Both the position numbers and the translations under genes were made by a program. Positions 25,151 to 33,664 of a DNA stretch of 39,951 bases are shown here, in pieces; within the stretch, counting starts at the first letter, position 1; each line of letters begins with the position of its first letter. Source of the DNA: Sulfurovum sp. (GTDB lineage Bacteria > Campylobacterota > Campylobacteria > Campylobacterales > Sulfurovaceae); the NCBI GenBank assembly GCA_026983515.1, contig JALWHT010000146.1, positions 1 to 39,951 of the forward strand, written 5' to 3'. The notes below the pieces were generated by a model. It searched no databases. It saw only the letters and a list, made by a program, of their open reading frames with translations, and was not told where the DNA came from.

Positions 25151-25170
25151 AGAAGCTCACAGGAGCCTCT
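25151..25170 (-). terminator. Weak stem-loop between DUF302 and cytochrome genes
   Basis: On the minus strand AGAGGCTC-CTGT-GAGCTTCT (one G-U pair) followed by a pyrimidine-rich tail. It could attenuate read-through into the cytochrome gene. Confidence 0.35.
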
Positions 25171-25187
25171 CTAAAAGGGAGGATGCA

Positions 25188-25799
25188 TTAATCATCTTCA
25201 CCTTTTGCCGCTTTTTCGATCATTTGATACATACCGTCTCTGACTTCATTAGCCAATTCGAGCAGATCTTTAGGCAATGTTTTACCACCGTTGATCATCA
25301 GTTCCATACTCATAGTATAGATATAAATATCACCCTTGTCATCTTCAACAAACCCGATTCTACAAGGCATGAAACCGATGAAGTACGGAGAGTAGTTGAG
25401 GAATTTGTCTGCAATTGTAGGAGAACAGTAAGAACGGATATGAGTCAGCTTTCCGCCATCTTTGAAAAGTTTTCCGCCTCTTGGCATTGTTTTGCTGTCA
25501 ACCATTGCAAGTCCGTGCTCACTGGCAACTTCGTCTGCAATTTCAATGGCGTTCTCGAATGCTTCCTGCTTGGTCATGCCTTCAGGAATTTCCATCTTGA
25601 CTCTACGTACCATACCTTTTGCAGGGTCACCTGTTTCAAGTACTTTGTCGAACATCTTCATGTACTCCGGCATTGCATGCGGATCAAGTGTCTTCACCTG
25701 TGCAATACGGGTACCCAGATCAAATTTCACGTACGCGAAAAGAAAGCCGATAACGACAATTGCGCCGATGAATGCGAGTAAACCTCTGATAAATTTCAT
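25188..25799 (-). CDS. DUF302 family membrane-anchored protein
   Basis: A 203-residue protein with an N-terminal membrane segment (FIRGLLAFIGAIVVIGFLFAY) and a periplasmic DUF302-type domain (~65-180) containing SYCSPTIADKFLNYSPYFIGFMPCRIGF. DUF302 proteins are common in sulfur-oxidising bacteria, but their function is not established. Two cysteines (in SYCSP and MPCRIG) might bind a metal or form a disulfide. AAAGGA precedes the ATG and a TATAAT lies further upstream. It heads the transcript that continues to the anchored cytochrome. Confidence 0.75.
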   Translation of the reverse strand: MKFIRGLLAFIGAIVVIGFLFAYVKFDLGTRIAQVKTLDPHAMPEYMKMFDKVLETGDPAKGMVRRVKMEIPEGMTKQEAFENAIEIADEVASEHGLAMVDSKTMPRGGKLFKDGGKLTHIRSYCSPTIADKFLNYSPYFIGFMPCRIGFVEDDKGDIYIYTMSMELMINGGKTLPKDLLELANEVRDGMYQMIEKAAKGEDD

Positions 25800-25829
25800 T
25801 GTGGTCCTTTGTGTGTAAATTGAGCTGTG

Positions 25830-25835
25830 ATTATA
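25830..25835 (-). promoter_or_regulatory. Promoter -10 for the DUF302 gene set
   Basis: TATAAT on the minus strand, predicted leader ~23 nt. Confidence 0.5.
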
Positions 25836-25910
25836 GGCAAATAAAATTAAAAGAAACTAAGACAATGCGGCTCTCTTTGCCCAAAAAACAGACAATACGA
25901 AGCAAAATGG

Positions 25911-27806
25911 CTACTCCAGCATCTGTATCCAGGCTGCGACATCGGCATCACTCGGCATCTTCCAGTCTGCACGAGGACTGAGGGAAATAGTCCCCACTTT
26001 GGGGCCATCCGGCATACAGCTGCGCTTGAACTGCTGGGTGAAGAAGCGTTTCAAAAAGAGCTTCAGCCATTTTGTTACAGTCTCTTCATCATATTTGCCT
26101 TCAAAGGCCATCAACGCCAAATGCCTTATCTTTGGCGGTGTAGCACCGTATTTGATAAAGTGGTACAAAAAGAAGTCATGCAACTCATAGGGGCCTACGA
26201 TTGCTTCAGTCTCCTGCACAATTTTGTCGTTACTATGAGGCAGCAGCTCCGGGCTGATAGGGGTGTCAAGAATGTCATCGATGATCGGTGCAATCGCTTC
26301 ATTGTGCTTGAAATACCCGATAACGTAGCGGATGAGCGTCTTTGGTATACCGCTGTTAAGTGCATACATACTCATATGGTCACCATTATAGGTACTCCAC
26401 CCAAGTGCAATTTCACTCAAATCCCCCGTGCCAATAACAAGCCCGCCTTCCCTGTTTGCCATATTCATCAATATTGAAGTTCTTGCGCGTGCCTGCACAT
26501 TCTCGTAAGTAACAGAATGTTCATCAGGGTCATGTCCAATGGCCTTGAACTCCTTGAGCGAAAGATCAGTAACATCAACTTCTTTCAATGTCACGCCAAG
26601 TGCTTCACAGAGGGTTACAGCATTGTTCTTGGTACGGCTGGTAGTACCAAAGCCGGGCATCGTAACGGCAATGATGTTTTGTACATTCCACCCCATCAGG
26701 GTAAAGGCTTTGTGCGTCGAGAGGAGGGCAAGGGTCGAGTCGAGCCCGCCGCTGATGCCGATAACCACCTTTTGAATGTGCGCGTGCTGCATGCGCTTGA
26801 TGAGCCCGTGTGCCTGGATGTGTACTATCTCTTCACAGCGCTGCTGCTTGTCGGCAAACTGTGAAGGCACAAAGGGTGTCGCATCGATGTATCGGTCAAT
26901 TTTACTGAGTGTCGGAAGCGGTGCGAGAGTAATGGTACGTGTCTTCTTCCGTCTTCCGTCACCGTAACTTGTCTCGTTCAGGCGAAGCCAGCGCAGTTTT
27001 TCAAGGTCAACATCTGCACTAATAAGATGGCTCTGCATCGCAAAACGCTCATTTTTTGCCAGTAGGGAGCCATATTCTGCAATAAGTGCCTGACCGCCGT
27101 AAACAGTGTCGGTCGTACTCTCACCTACACCTGCTGACGCGTAGACATAGGCAGCCACACAGCGTGCACTCTGGGTACGTACCAGCTCTTCACGGTATGC
27201 ATGCTTGCCAATAAGCTCGTTACTTGCAGAGAGATTGAACAGAAGATTGGCACCATTGCTTGCCATATGGTTGCTCGGCGGTGTGACTGCCCAGAGGTCT
27301 TCACATATCTCCACGCCAAAAGTCATATCTCTACCATCGGTAAAGAGCAGGTCGACACCAAAAGGTAGCTCCTCACCAAGCAGTTGTATGGTTGTGCGTA
27401 CGATGTCGCGTCCACTGGTAAACTGCCGCTTGTCGTAGAACTCCTTTTTGTTGGGCAGGTACGATTTTGGCACAATACCAAGCACCTTTCCGTTTTGCAG
27501 CACCGCTGCGCAGTTGTAAAGTCTGTCAGCTTCAACCAGTGCAAGCCCAAGGATAATGACTGTATCTATTGTTTTGGTCTTTTCAAGAATCTCCGAAAGC
27601 GCTTCGTTCTGAGACTGCAGCAGTGTCTGGTTCAAAAAAAGGTCACTGGCGGTGTATCCGGTAAGGGTAAGCTCCGGGAATACGACGGCACTGACCTCTT
27701 TGTCTGCTGCTTCCTGAACAAGTGCAAGTACCTCTTTGGCATTGACCTGCGGGTTTGCTACAGTGGTATGGTTGACAGCAGCTGCGACACGGTAGAATCC
27801 GTACAT
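25911..27806 (-). CDS. nadE: Glutamine-dependent NAD+ synthetase
   Basis: A 631-residue two-domain enzyme making NAD+ from deamido-NAD+, ATP and glutamine. The N-terminal nitrilase-type amidase has the catalytic triad Glu in FPELTLTGY (E45), Lys in PKSYLPNKKEFYD, and Cys in GVEICEDLW. The C-terminal synthetase has the PP-loop VIGISGGLDSTLAL near 350 and SEIALGWSTYNGDHMSMYALN. Length is normal for this type. The start at 27806 (MYGFYRV) follows AAAGGA; the track's start is 15 codons upstream. It follows the cyclophilin gene by 68 nt. Confidence 0.95.
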   Translation of the reverse strand: MYGFYRVAAAVNHTTVANPQVNAKEVLALVQEAADKEVSAVVFPELTLTGYTASDLFLNQTLLQSQNEALSEILEKTKTIDTVIILGLALVEADRLYNCAAVLQNGKVLGIVPKSYLPNKKEFYDKRQFTSGRDIVRTTIQLLGEELPFGVDLLFTDGRDMTFGVEICEDLWAVTPPSNHMASNGANLLFNLSASNELIGKHAYREELVRTQSARCVAAYVYASAGVGESTTDTVYGGQALIAEYGSLLAKNERFAMQSHLISADVDLEKLRWLRLNETSYGDGRRKKTRTITLAPLPTLSKIDRYIDATPFVPSQFADKQQRCEEIVHIQAHGLIKRMQHAHIQKVVIGISGGLDSTLALLSTHKAFTLMGWNVQNIIAVTMPGFGTTSRTKNNAVTLCEALGVTLKEVDVTDLSLKEFKAIGHDPDEHSVTYENVQARARTSILMNMANREGGLVIGTGDLSEIALGWSTYNGDHMSMYALNSGIPKTLIRYVIGYFKHNEAIAPIIDDILDTPISPELLPHSNDKIVQETEAIVGPYELHDFFLYHFIKYGATPPKIRHLALMAFEGKYDEETVTKWLKLFLKRFFTQQFKRSCMPDGPKVGTISLSPRADWKMPSDADVAAWIQMLE

Positions 27807-27840
27807 TGCTTTTCCTTTAGATAGAAGATGATAAAGAGGA

Positions 27841-27862
27841 GCAGGGAGCATAAGGCTCCTGC
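27841..27862 (-). terminator. Stem-loop between cyclophilin gene and nadE
   Basis: GCAGGAGC pairs with GCTCCCTGC (one bulge) around a 5-nt loop on the minus strand, followed by TCCTCTTTATC. Possible terminator or attenuator. Confidence 0.45.
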
Positions 27863-27874
27863 CCCATTTTGGTT

Positions 27875-28402
27875 TTACGCCCGTTTGTCGTGAATTTCGA
27901 TGGTCTCTATCTCATCGTTCTGTTCGATCTTGTCGAGTACCATGAAACTCTCTGTATCATCCTCTTCGATACCGCCAAAGACAGTGTGCACGCCGTCAAG
28001 GTGCGGGCAGGGGACAAAACAGATGAAGAACTGGCTTCCACCGGTATTTGGTCCCGCGTGCGCCATGGAGAGTGAACCGCGTCTGTGTTTGTGGTGGCTG
28101 GTGTCAGTTTCACAGTCTATCTGCCAGTCCGGTCCGCCTGTACCTGCAAGTGCCGGGTTGCCTGTAGGGCCTGAGTGCGGACAGCCGCCCTGTGCCATAA
28201 AACCGGGAATGACCCTGTGGAACTTGAGGTTGTTGTAGAAACCTTCATTGGCAAGGTGTGCGAAGTTCGCTACAGTGTTAGGCGCCTCTTCAGGGTAGAG
28301 TTTTACCCAGATGTCACCTTTGCTTGTCTTGAGCTTTGCGTAGTTGTATGTTTCCATGACATCCTGAGGAATGTCATAACGTTTTGTCTTTTTTCCAAAC
28401 AT
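27875..28402 (-). CDS. Cyclophilin-type peptidyl-prolyl isomerase
   Basis: A 175-residue cytosolic prolyl isomerase. The catalytic core [13 protein letters not shown], the [16 protein letters not shown] block and [12 protein letters not shown] are intact, with the catalytic Arg in FHRV. No signal peptide is seen, so it works in the cytosol as a folding helper. It is divergent from pyrF and upstream of nadE. Confidence 0.94.
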   Translation of the reverse strand: MFGKKTKRYDIPQDVMETYNYAKLKTSKGDIWVKLYPEEAPNTVANFAHLANEGFYNNLKFHRVIPGFMAQGGCPHSGPTGNPALAGTGGPDWQIDCETDTSHHKHRRGSLSMAHAGPNTGGSQFFICFVPCPHLDGVHTVFGGIEEDDTESFMVLDKIEQNDEIETIEIHDKRA

Positions 28403-28434
28403 GCTGTTTTAGTCCTTGATTAGTTATTTTAGGC

Positions 28435-28440
28435 TATGAT
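28435..28440 (+). promoter_or_regulatory. Candidate -10 for pyrF
   Basis: TATGAT about 30 nt upstream of the pyrF ATG; no clear -35. Confidence 0.35.
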
Positions 28441-28470
28441 TATACCAACTATTCTATTAGGGGTCATACC

Positions 28471-29163
28471 ATGCAGCTGTGTATTGCGCTCGATCTTCCC
28501 TCGGCAGAAGCAAATCTTGCCCTTGCCGAGTCTCTCAAAGAACATAACGTTTGGATGAAAGTAGGCTTTCGAAGCTACATTCGTGACGGTAAAGCCTTCA
28601 TTGAAGCTCTCAAATCCATCAATCCCGATTTCAATATTTTTCTCGACCTCAAACTCTATGACATTCCCAATACTATGGCCGATGCAGCAGAAGAGATCGC
28701 CAGGATGGGTGTGGAAATGTTCAACATCCATGCTTCTGCAGGTGCAAAAGCGATGCAGACAGTCATGCAGCGCCTTGAAACATTCGACAAACGTCCTCTC
28801 GTACTGGCAGTAACCGCGCTGACATCGTTTGATGAAGAAGGATTCCGTAGCGTATATGGAAAAAGTATCGATGAGAAAGCCGAGGAGTTTGCGAAAATAA
28901 GTTATGAGAATGGTCTTGACGGCGTAGTCTGTTCTGCTTATGAAAGCAAGGCGATCAAAGCAGCTACTTCCAAAGATTTTTTGACACTCTGTCCAGGTAT
29001 CCGCCCCTTTGGGGAAGATGCCGGAGATCAGCAGCGTGTGGCCACACTTGAAGTCGCAGCAAAAGAGCTGGTCGACTTTCCGGTCGTAGGCCGCCCCGTC
29101 TATAAAGACCCGGATCCCGCAGCGAAAGTAGCGAAAATTCTCGAAGTCATGGAGAAACGTTAA
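28471..29163 (+). CDS. pyrF: Orotidine 5'-phosphate decarboxylase
   Basis: A 230-residue TIM-barrel enzyme that completes UMP synthesis by decarboxylating OMP. The catalytic DLKLYDIPNTMADA stretch carries the Asp-Lys-Asp array, and TLCPGIRPFG and VVGRPVYKDPDP form the phosphate-binding end. AGGGG precedes the ATG. It is convergent with the small membrane peptide gene at 29167. Confidence 0.95.
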   Translation: MQLCIALDLPSAEANLALAESLKEHNVWMKVGFRSYIRDGKAFIEALKSINPDFNIFLDLKLYDIPNTMADAAEEIARMGVEMFNIHASAGAKAMQTVMQRLETFDKRPLVLAVTALTSFDEEGFRSVYGKSIDEKAEEFAKISYENGLDGVVCSAYESKAIKAATSKDFLTLCPGIRPFGEDAGDQQRVATLEVAAKELVDFPVVGRPVYKDPDPAAKVAKILEVMEKR

Positions 29164-29166
29164 CCG

Positions 29167-29301
29167 CTACTTGGCGATTTTGACCTTTTTTGCCGTTTTT
29201 GGATCGGCAAGCTTGGTCGCATGATGCATCCCTTTAACCATAAAATAGGCGCCAATGGCAAAGAGTGCCAAAACAATAAGCGGTGCAATTTTCTGAAACA
29301 T
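29167..29301 (-). CDS. Small single-pass membrane protein (44 aa)
   Basis: This gene is too short for the ORF track. The ATG at 29301 has AGGAG 4 nt upstream. The product has one hydrophobic segment (IAPLIVLALFAIGAYFMV, residues 5-22) and a basic C-terminus (KTAKKVKIAK). It ends 3 nt beyond the pyrF stop, and so is convergent with it. The good ribosome site and complete membrane segment support coding. No family is recognised. Confidence 0.65.
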   Translation of the reverse strand: MFQKIAPLIVLALFAIGAYFMVKGMHHATKLADPKTAKKVKIAK

Positions 29302-29410
29302 AACACTCCTTTAAATGATTAGTCAGCTGATTCTATCTAAAAAGTATGAGAAAAAGCATAAATTACAGGCTATTTTTCAAAGATTAAGTAAATAAAATTG
29401 CTTTTGTATA

Positions 29411-29416
29411 TATAAT
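29411..29416 (+). promoter_or_regulatory. Promoter -10 for the GTPase operon
   Basis: TATAAT in an AT-rich stretch, predicted leader ~30 nt to the ATG at 29454. The -35 is not recognisable, which is common in this phylum. Confidence 0.5.
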
Positions 29417-29453
29417 ATTTACAATAACTTTTTAACAATGAAGGATAAATACT

Positions 29454-30023
29454 ATGGCGGAAAAGAATATGAACAATGTCGACCAGATCAGGGAGTTGAT
29501 CTTTGGTCCTCAGATGAAAGAGTTTGAAGAAAAGTTCGACACACTCGGAAAAACAGTCAAAGAGATCGAGAAGCGCATACTGAGCACATTCCGTGAAGCT
29601 CACAGCAAATTGCAAAAAGAGACCGAACGCTCTCTCGAAGCGCTTGAACAGAAAGTAGACAACCTTGCTACCGCAACACAGAAAGAGCGCACCAAACTTA
29701 AAGAGCTTATCGATACCACCGATGAGACGCTGCAAACACAGATTCACAATCAGAAAAATGAACTTTTGACAAAAATAAAGATCATGAAAGAGAACATTGA
29801 CGATGAAAACCTGAAAATGAATGAAAATCTCAGGGAAATGAAAGCAGAGCTTGAAGCATCTCTGAATGAAGGGTTGGCAAACCTCGGTCATGACAAACTT
29901 TCACGTGATGCCATGGCAGGCATGCTGCTGGATGTTGCTATGAAAATCCAGGGGACAGACGCCGGATCGATTTTGGATGTAGGATCCCTTCTGACAGAGG
30001 AGTCAAAACCTGAAACAAAGTGA
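29454..30023 (+). CDS. Coiled-coil protein, first gene of the GTPase operon
   Basis: A 189-residue soluble protein dominated by a long coiled coil (about 20-150: FDTLGKTVKEIEKRIL, LEALEQKVDNLATATQ). It ends with a short helical segment (SRDAMAGMLLDVAMKIQG) and an acidic tail. No signal peptide or membrane segment is present. AAGGAT precedes the ATG. The next gene's reading frame starts inside its last codons. Its likely role is as an adaptor to the membrane protein or GTPase, inferred from the operon only. Confidence 0.8.
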   Translation: MAEKNMNNVDQIRELIFGPQMKEFEEKFDTLGKTVKEIEKRILSTFREAHSKLQKETERSLEALEQKVDNLATATQKERTKLKELIDTTDETLQTQIHNQKNELLTKIKIMKENIDDENLKMNENLREMKAELEASLNEGLANLGHDKLSRDAMAGMLLDVAMKIQGTDAGSILDVGSLLTEESKPETK

Positions 30024-31947
30024 CACAGAGCTTGAACAGCTGAAGTCACTGCTTCTGTCTGATGAGCTTAAACTACTTCAAAAACTGGTATCAAAGGTTG
30101 AGCACCTTGAGTTTGAAACACTCAATGAAGAAGCGATCAAAAATAAGCTTCTTCCGCTTTTTGACGAGGTACTGCTGACACGTTTGCAGGAAAAAGACGA
30201 AGAGACGATCAGCATACTCTCCCGGTATTTGGCGCAAATCATTTCCAAAAGTGCAACGCAAGATCCAAATGGGCTTGAACAGGCTCTGCAAAGCATCATC
30301 TCTCCGGTAATCGCCAAAGAGATCTCTGAGAACAAAGAGAAGATGATCGATGCACTTTACCCCATCATGGGCGGTATGATCTCCAAATATGTCGCTCAGG
30401 CCATCAAAGAACTGATGGAGACCATCAACAAAAAAATTGAACAGGGATTTTCGGTTGAACGTTACAAACGTAAGCTCAAAGCAAAACTAAGCGGCGTGAG
30501 TGAAACCGAACTGCTGCTTGAAGAGAGCGCTGATGCACACATTCTGGCAATGTTCATTATCCATAAAGAGAGTGGACTGCTTATTAGTGAGGCACATACC
30601 GAAGAGAGCAACATCGGTGACCCCCACATGGTTGCCTCCATGGCAAGCGCTATCAAAGATTTTATCAATGACTGGATATCCAGCAACAAAGCTGAAAAAG
30701 AAGAAGTCCAGATACTCAGTTACGGGAAAGATACGCTCTACATAGAGAGTGCCGGTTCAGTCTACCTGATCGCCTTTCTTGACAGTGACCCGGACTATGA
30801 AATGCGCTCGGACATCAACGATTTTTTTGCCTCCGTCGTAAAACGTTATGCCGACTTTTTTCAAAGCTTCAACGGCGATGATGCAGCCAAAGAGGTACAT
30901 GAACTTTCAAAAAAAATGTATACATACCTCATTTCCCATAATGACAGGCAGCCCGACGGCAATAATACAAAATCATTCAACCCGGCAAAATGGGGATTGA
31001 TACTCCTGCTGTCGGCTTTGCTTTTTTATGTCGGATATCGTCTGAAAATATACTATGATATGAGTATGCTTGAAAACCGTGTAACCGAGCAAACAGGAGA
31101 AATCGTTACCATTCAAAACAAAGAGGGTCACTATATACTCAAAGGTATTCTCAAAGAAGCTTCCCATTTCAAAACAATTCAGAACATTCTTTCACAAAGC
31201 CCGTATGCAAAGGAGGTCGGCGTAGACCTTTCTCTCTCCGTAGGAGGTGTCGAAAAACTGATCCAACGGCAGAAAAAAAAGCTTGAAGCGCAAAAAGAGA
31301 TGTTACTTAAGCTGGATAATGCATATCAGAACGATTTACAGACATTAAAGCACCAGATAGTACCCGAACTAGACACTCTGAAAAAAGAACAAACACAACT
31401 GAAAAAGTCACTTGAAAGCTACAAAAACGAAAAACGTAAGTTACAACAGCTTATGGAACTGGAAAAAAATCTCTATTTGGCATTGGATCATGCTTTTGCA
31501 AACAATCCTTACTATGAAAAAAGAACCCACAGCCTGAATTTTGCGCCGCTGCATCTCTTTGAGGAGGGAAAAGTCGAACCTATAGGCACCAAACTTCCAC
31601 TTGTTACCGCGTCGTTTAAAAAGTATCTTCATGTGCTTTCCCCATACAAGCCTTATATCAAGCGTATTCTTATTCTTTCGTTCAGTGATACAAAAGGAAA
31701 TGCTGCACATAATCAATTACTGACAGAGAAAAGAGCAAAAAATATGCTGTCCTATTTTTTGAAAGATCCTGCTATTGCCCATTCGTCCATGCGTCCCCTC
31801 ATCCAAACCAAAGGAGAAGGGGAGAAACTTCCTGTTATTGTCAACGGGCAGGAAGATATGAATGCCTCAAGAAGGATCGAAATTCAATTCACACTGGATC
31901 ATGACAAAATCAACAGTATGATCAACCATTATTTGGAGAAACAATGA
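30010..31947 (+). CDS. Inner-membrane protein with periplasmic OmpA-like domain
   Basis: The track starts this gene at a TTG (30184), but the frame is open and protein-like back to 29995 (for example LEQLKSLLLSDELKLLQKLV). The only well-placed start is CTG at 30010, 7 nt after AGAGGAG. That gives 645 residues: a cytosolic N-terminal domain (~1-310, including ALYPIMGGMISKYVAQAIKEL and FIIHKESGLLISEAH), one membrane segment (~328-345), a coiled-coil stalk, and a C-terminal OmpA-like domain (FSDTKGNAAHNQLLTEKRA...NASRRIEIQF) that should bind peptidoglycan. The N-terminal domain resembles a group of OmpA-family proteins I recall from cyanobacteria. It overlaps the GTPase gene by 4 nt. Confidence 0.8.
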   Translation: MKQSDTELEQLKSLLLSDELKLLQKLVSKVEHLEFETLNEEAIKNKLLPLFDEVLLTRLQEKDEETISILSRYLAQIISKSATQDPNGLEQALQSIISPVIAKEISENKEKMIDALYPIMGGMISKYVAQAIKELMETINKKIEQGFSVERYKRKLKAKLSGVSETELLLEESADAHILAMFIIHKESGLLISEAHTEESNIGDPHMVASMASAIKDFINDWISSNKAEKEEVQILSYGKDTLYIESAGSVYLIAFLDSDPDYEMRSDINDFFASVVKRYADFFQSFNGDDAAKEVHELSKKMYTYLISHNDRQPDGNNTKSFNPAKWGLILLLSALLFYVGYRLKIYYDMSMLENRVTEQTGEIVTIQNKEGHYILKGILKEASHFKTIQNILSQSPYAKEVGVDLSLSVGGVEKLIQRQKKKLEAQKEMLLKLDNAYQNDLQTLKHQIVPELDTLKKEQTQLKKSLESYKNEKRKLQQLMELEKNLYLALDHAFANNPYYEKRTHSLNFAPLHLFEEGKVEPIGTKLPLVTASFKKYLHVLSPYKPYIKRILILSFSDTKGNAAHNQLLTEKRAKNMLSYFLKDPAIAHSSMRPLIQTKGEGEKLPVIVNGQEDMNASRRIEIQFTLDHDKINSMINHYLEKQ

Positions 31948-32450
31948 TATCTCGTAAAATTGTGCTCATAGGCGATTTTGCCACGGGGAAAACCAGTCTT
32001 ATCAGACGCTTTGTGGACAACCAGTTCAGCGATACCTACTTGAGTACCATCGGCGTAAAAATATCCAAAAAGATCATACAACTTGAAAACACAACACTAC
32101 AGGGCATGATCTGGGATATCGAAGGCGGTACGGAGACCAAACCTGTCAACAAGACATACCTCATAGGTGCACATGGTGCCATTTTGGTTGCAGACGGTAC
32201 CCGGTATGAAACACTGGAACACATAGCAATGTACCGTACACTTCTGCACAAAAACAATGCGAAGACCCCCTTTGTACTGGTCATCAACAAGTGTGACTGT
32301 CTTTCGGATGAAGCCCGTCATACTATAACAGAAAAGGCAACATCGATGTATGGAGATGTGGTAAAAAACATTTTCCTTACTTCTGCAAAAACAGGTGAGG
32401 GGGTGGAAGAGATGTTCCTAACCATCGCTTCGGAAATGATGGGTCCATAA
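31944..32450 (+). CDS. Rab/Ras-like small GTPase
   Basis: A 168-residue cytosolic GTPase. G1 is GDFATGKTS (10-18), switch I is YLSTIGVKI with the G2 Thr at T35, G3 is WDIEGGTE, G4 is NKCD and G5 is TSAK. The switch I matches eukaryotic Rab proteins closely. G3 lacks the catalytic Gln of WDTAGQE and has an extra residue, so intrinsic hydrolysis may be slow. It has no lipid-modification motif. It overlaps the OmpA-like gene by 4 nt and the kinase gene by 1 nt (TAATG). It probably acts as a switch on the cytosolic part of the membrane protein. Confidence 0.9.
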   Translation: MISRKIVLIGDFATGKTSLIRRFVDNQFSDTYLSTIGVKISKKIIQLENTTLQGMIWDIEGGTETKPVNKTYLIGAHGAILVADGTRYETLEHIAMYRTLLHKNNAKTPFVLVINKCDCLSDEARHTITEKATSMYGDVVKNIFLTSAKTGEGVEEMFLTIASEMMGP

Positions 32451-33646
32451 TGCATGTACAGGAAATACTGAAAGCGATCTACGACAACCACCATTATGAA
32501 TATCTGATTATTGACAACAATATGAATATTGTTGAGTTTTCAGATAAGGTATTTGACTTTTGTGAAACAGAAAACAAAAACTGTGAGCAGGTACCGCTCG
32601 AAGATGCGGTATATGAGTTATGCGGCATGCAGGAGGAGATACGCCGGATTTTCCTGGGAAAAGAAAAAAAATTCACCCTGCCTTATGTTTTCAAGGCTCC
32701 AGACCGCTACGTACATATCCATGTCAGCCCGGGACGCAGGCACAGTGTACCTGATGCAAACGGGTACCTGTACGAAACCGTGATCATCCTTTTTGAAGAC
32801 ATTACCCAGTTGGCGAAAATGCAGCAACAGATGGTACAGGAGGGGAATGAAAAAGCACTACTGTTAAAAACCATTTCTGAACAGAACCATCAGCTGCAGC
32901 TTTTCAATGAAGAGATGCAGCGCCTTGTAGATGAAGAGATCAGAAAAAATCTTGAGAAGCAGAAAATGCTGGAGCTTCAAGAGAGACATTCCCAGATGGG
33001 AGAAATGATCAGCATGATCATCCATCAATGGAAACAGCCGCTGAATGCCATACAGCTTATTGCCCAGGTATTAAAGATCAAAACCGAAAACAATACCTGT
33101 ACACCAGAATTTCTACTTGAAAAGCTTGAGGGTATCTTCAAGCAGGTAAAATTTATGGACCAAACCATCTACGTCTTCCAGAACTTTTTCAAACCTGCCA
33201 AAGAAAAAGTAAAATTCAACGTGTATGAAACGCTTGAGTCGCTTCTTGAGCTCGTACGCTATGAATATGAATATAAACATATCAAAATCGTTTTGGAAGG
33301 AGAAAAAGACGTTATCGGATTTGGCTATCCCAACGAATTTACCCAGGTCATACTGACCTTAATGAAAAATGCAAAAGATGCGTTTGAAGAACACCCTTCA
33401 AACAATATGCGGATTACCCTTGAAGTCCGGTCGGAAAAGGGGAAAGCATGTATTTGTGTGCGGGACAATGCAGGCGGTATTCCTGAGGACTTGATAGATG
33501 ATATTTTTGAACTCTATGTGACAACAAAAGAGGACGGCACAGGACTGGGACTGAACATTGCCAAACGGGTCATTGAAAACAATATGAACGGGCGTATTAC
33601 AGTACAAAACACCGAAGAGGGTGCAGAATTCAGAATTTTGTTATAG
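32450..33646 (+). CDS. Cytosolic PAS-type sensor histidine kinase
   Basis: A 398-residue protein with no membrane segment. Residues ~10-120 resemble a PAS-like sensor (EYLIIDNNMNIVEFS, FEDITQ), followed by a coiled coil (120-185). The H-box IIHQWKQPLNAI has the phosphoacceptor H192, and the ATPase domain has the N-box LMKNAKDAF, DNAGGI and DGTGLGL. There is no receiver domain and no response-regulator gene nearby, so its partner is encoded elsewhere. Starting 1 nt before the end of the GTPase gene, it may read the state of the GTPase or of the membrane protein. Confidence 0.92.
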   Translation: MHVQEILKAIYDNHHYEYLIIDNNMNIVEFSDKVFDFCETENKNCEQVPLEDAVYELCGMQEEIRRIFLGKEKKFTLPYVFKAPDRYVHIHVSPGRRHSVPDANGYLYETVIILFEDITQLAKMQQQMVQEGNEKALLLKTISEQNHQLQLFNEEMQRLVDEEIRKNLEKQKMLELQERHSQMGEMISMIIHQWKQPLNAIQLIAQVLKIKTENNTCTPEFLLEKLEGIFKQVKFMDQTIYVFQNFFKPAKEKVKFNVYETLESLLELVRYEYEYKHIKIVLEGEKDVIGFGYPNEFTQVILTLMKNAKDAFEEHPSNNMRITLEVRSEKGKACICVRDNAGGIPEDLIDDIFELYVTTKEDGTGLGLNIAKRVIENNMNGRITVQNTEEGAEFRILL

Positions 33647-33664
33647 AAATCATACTACAAAATA

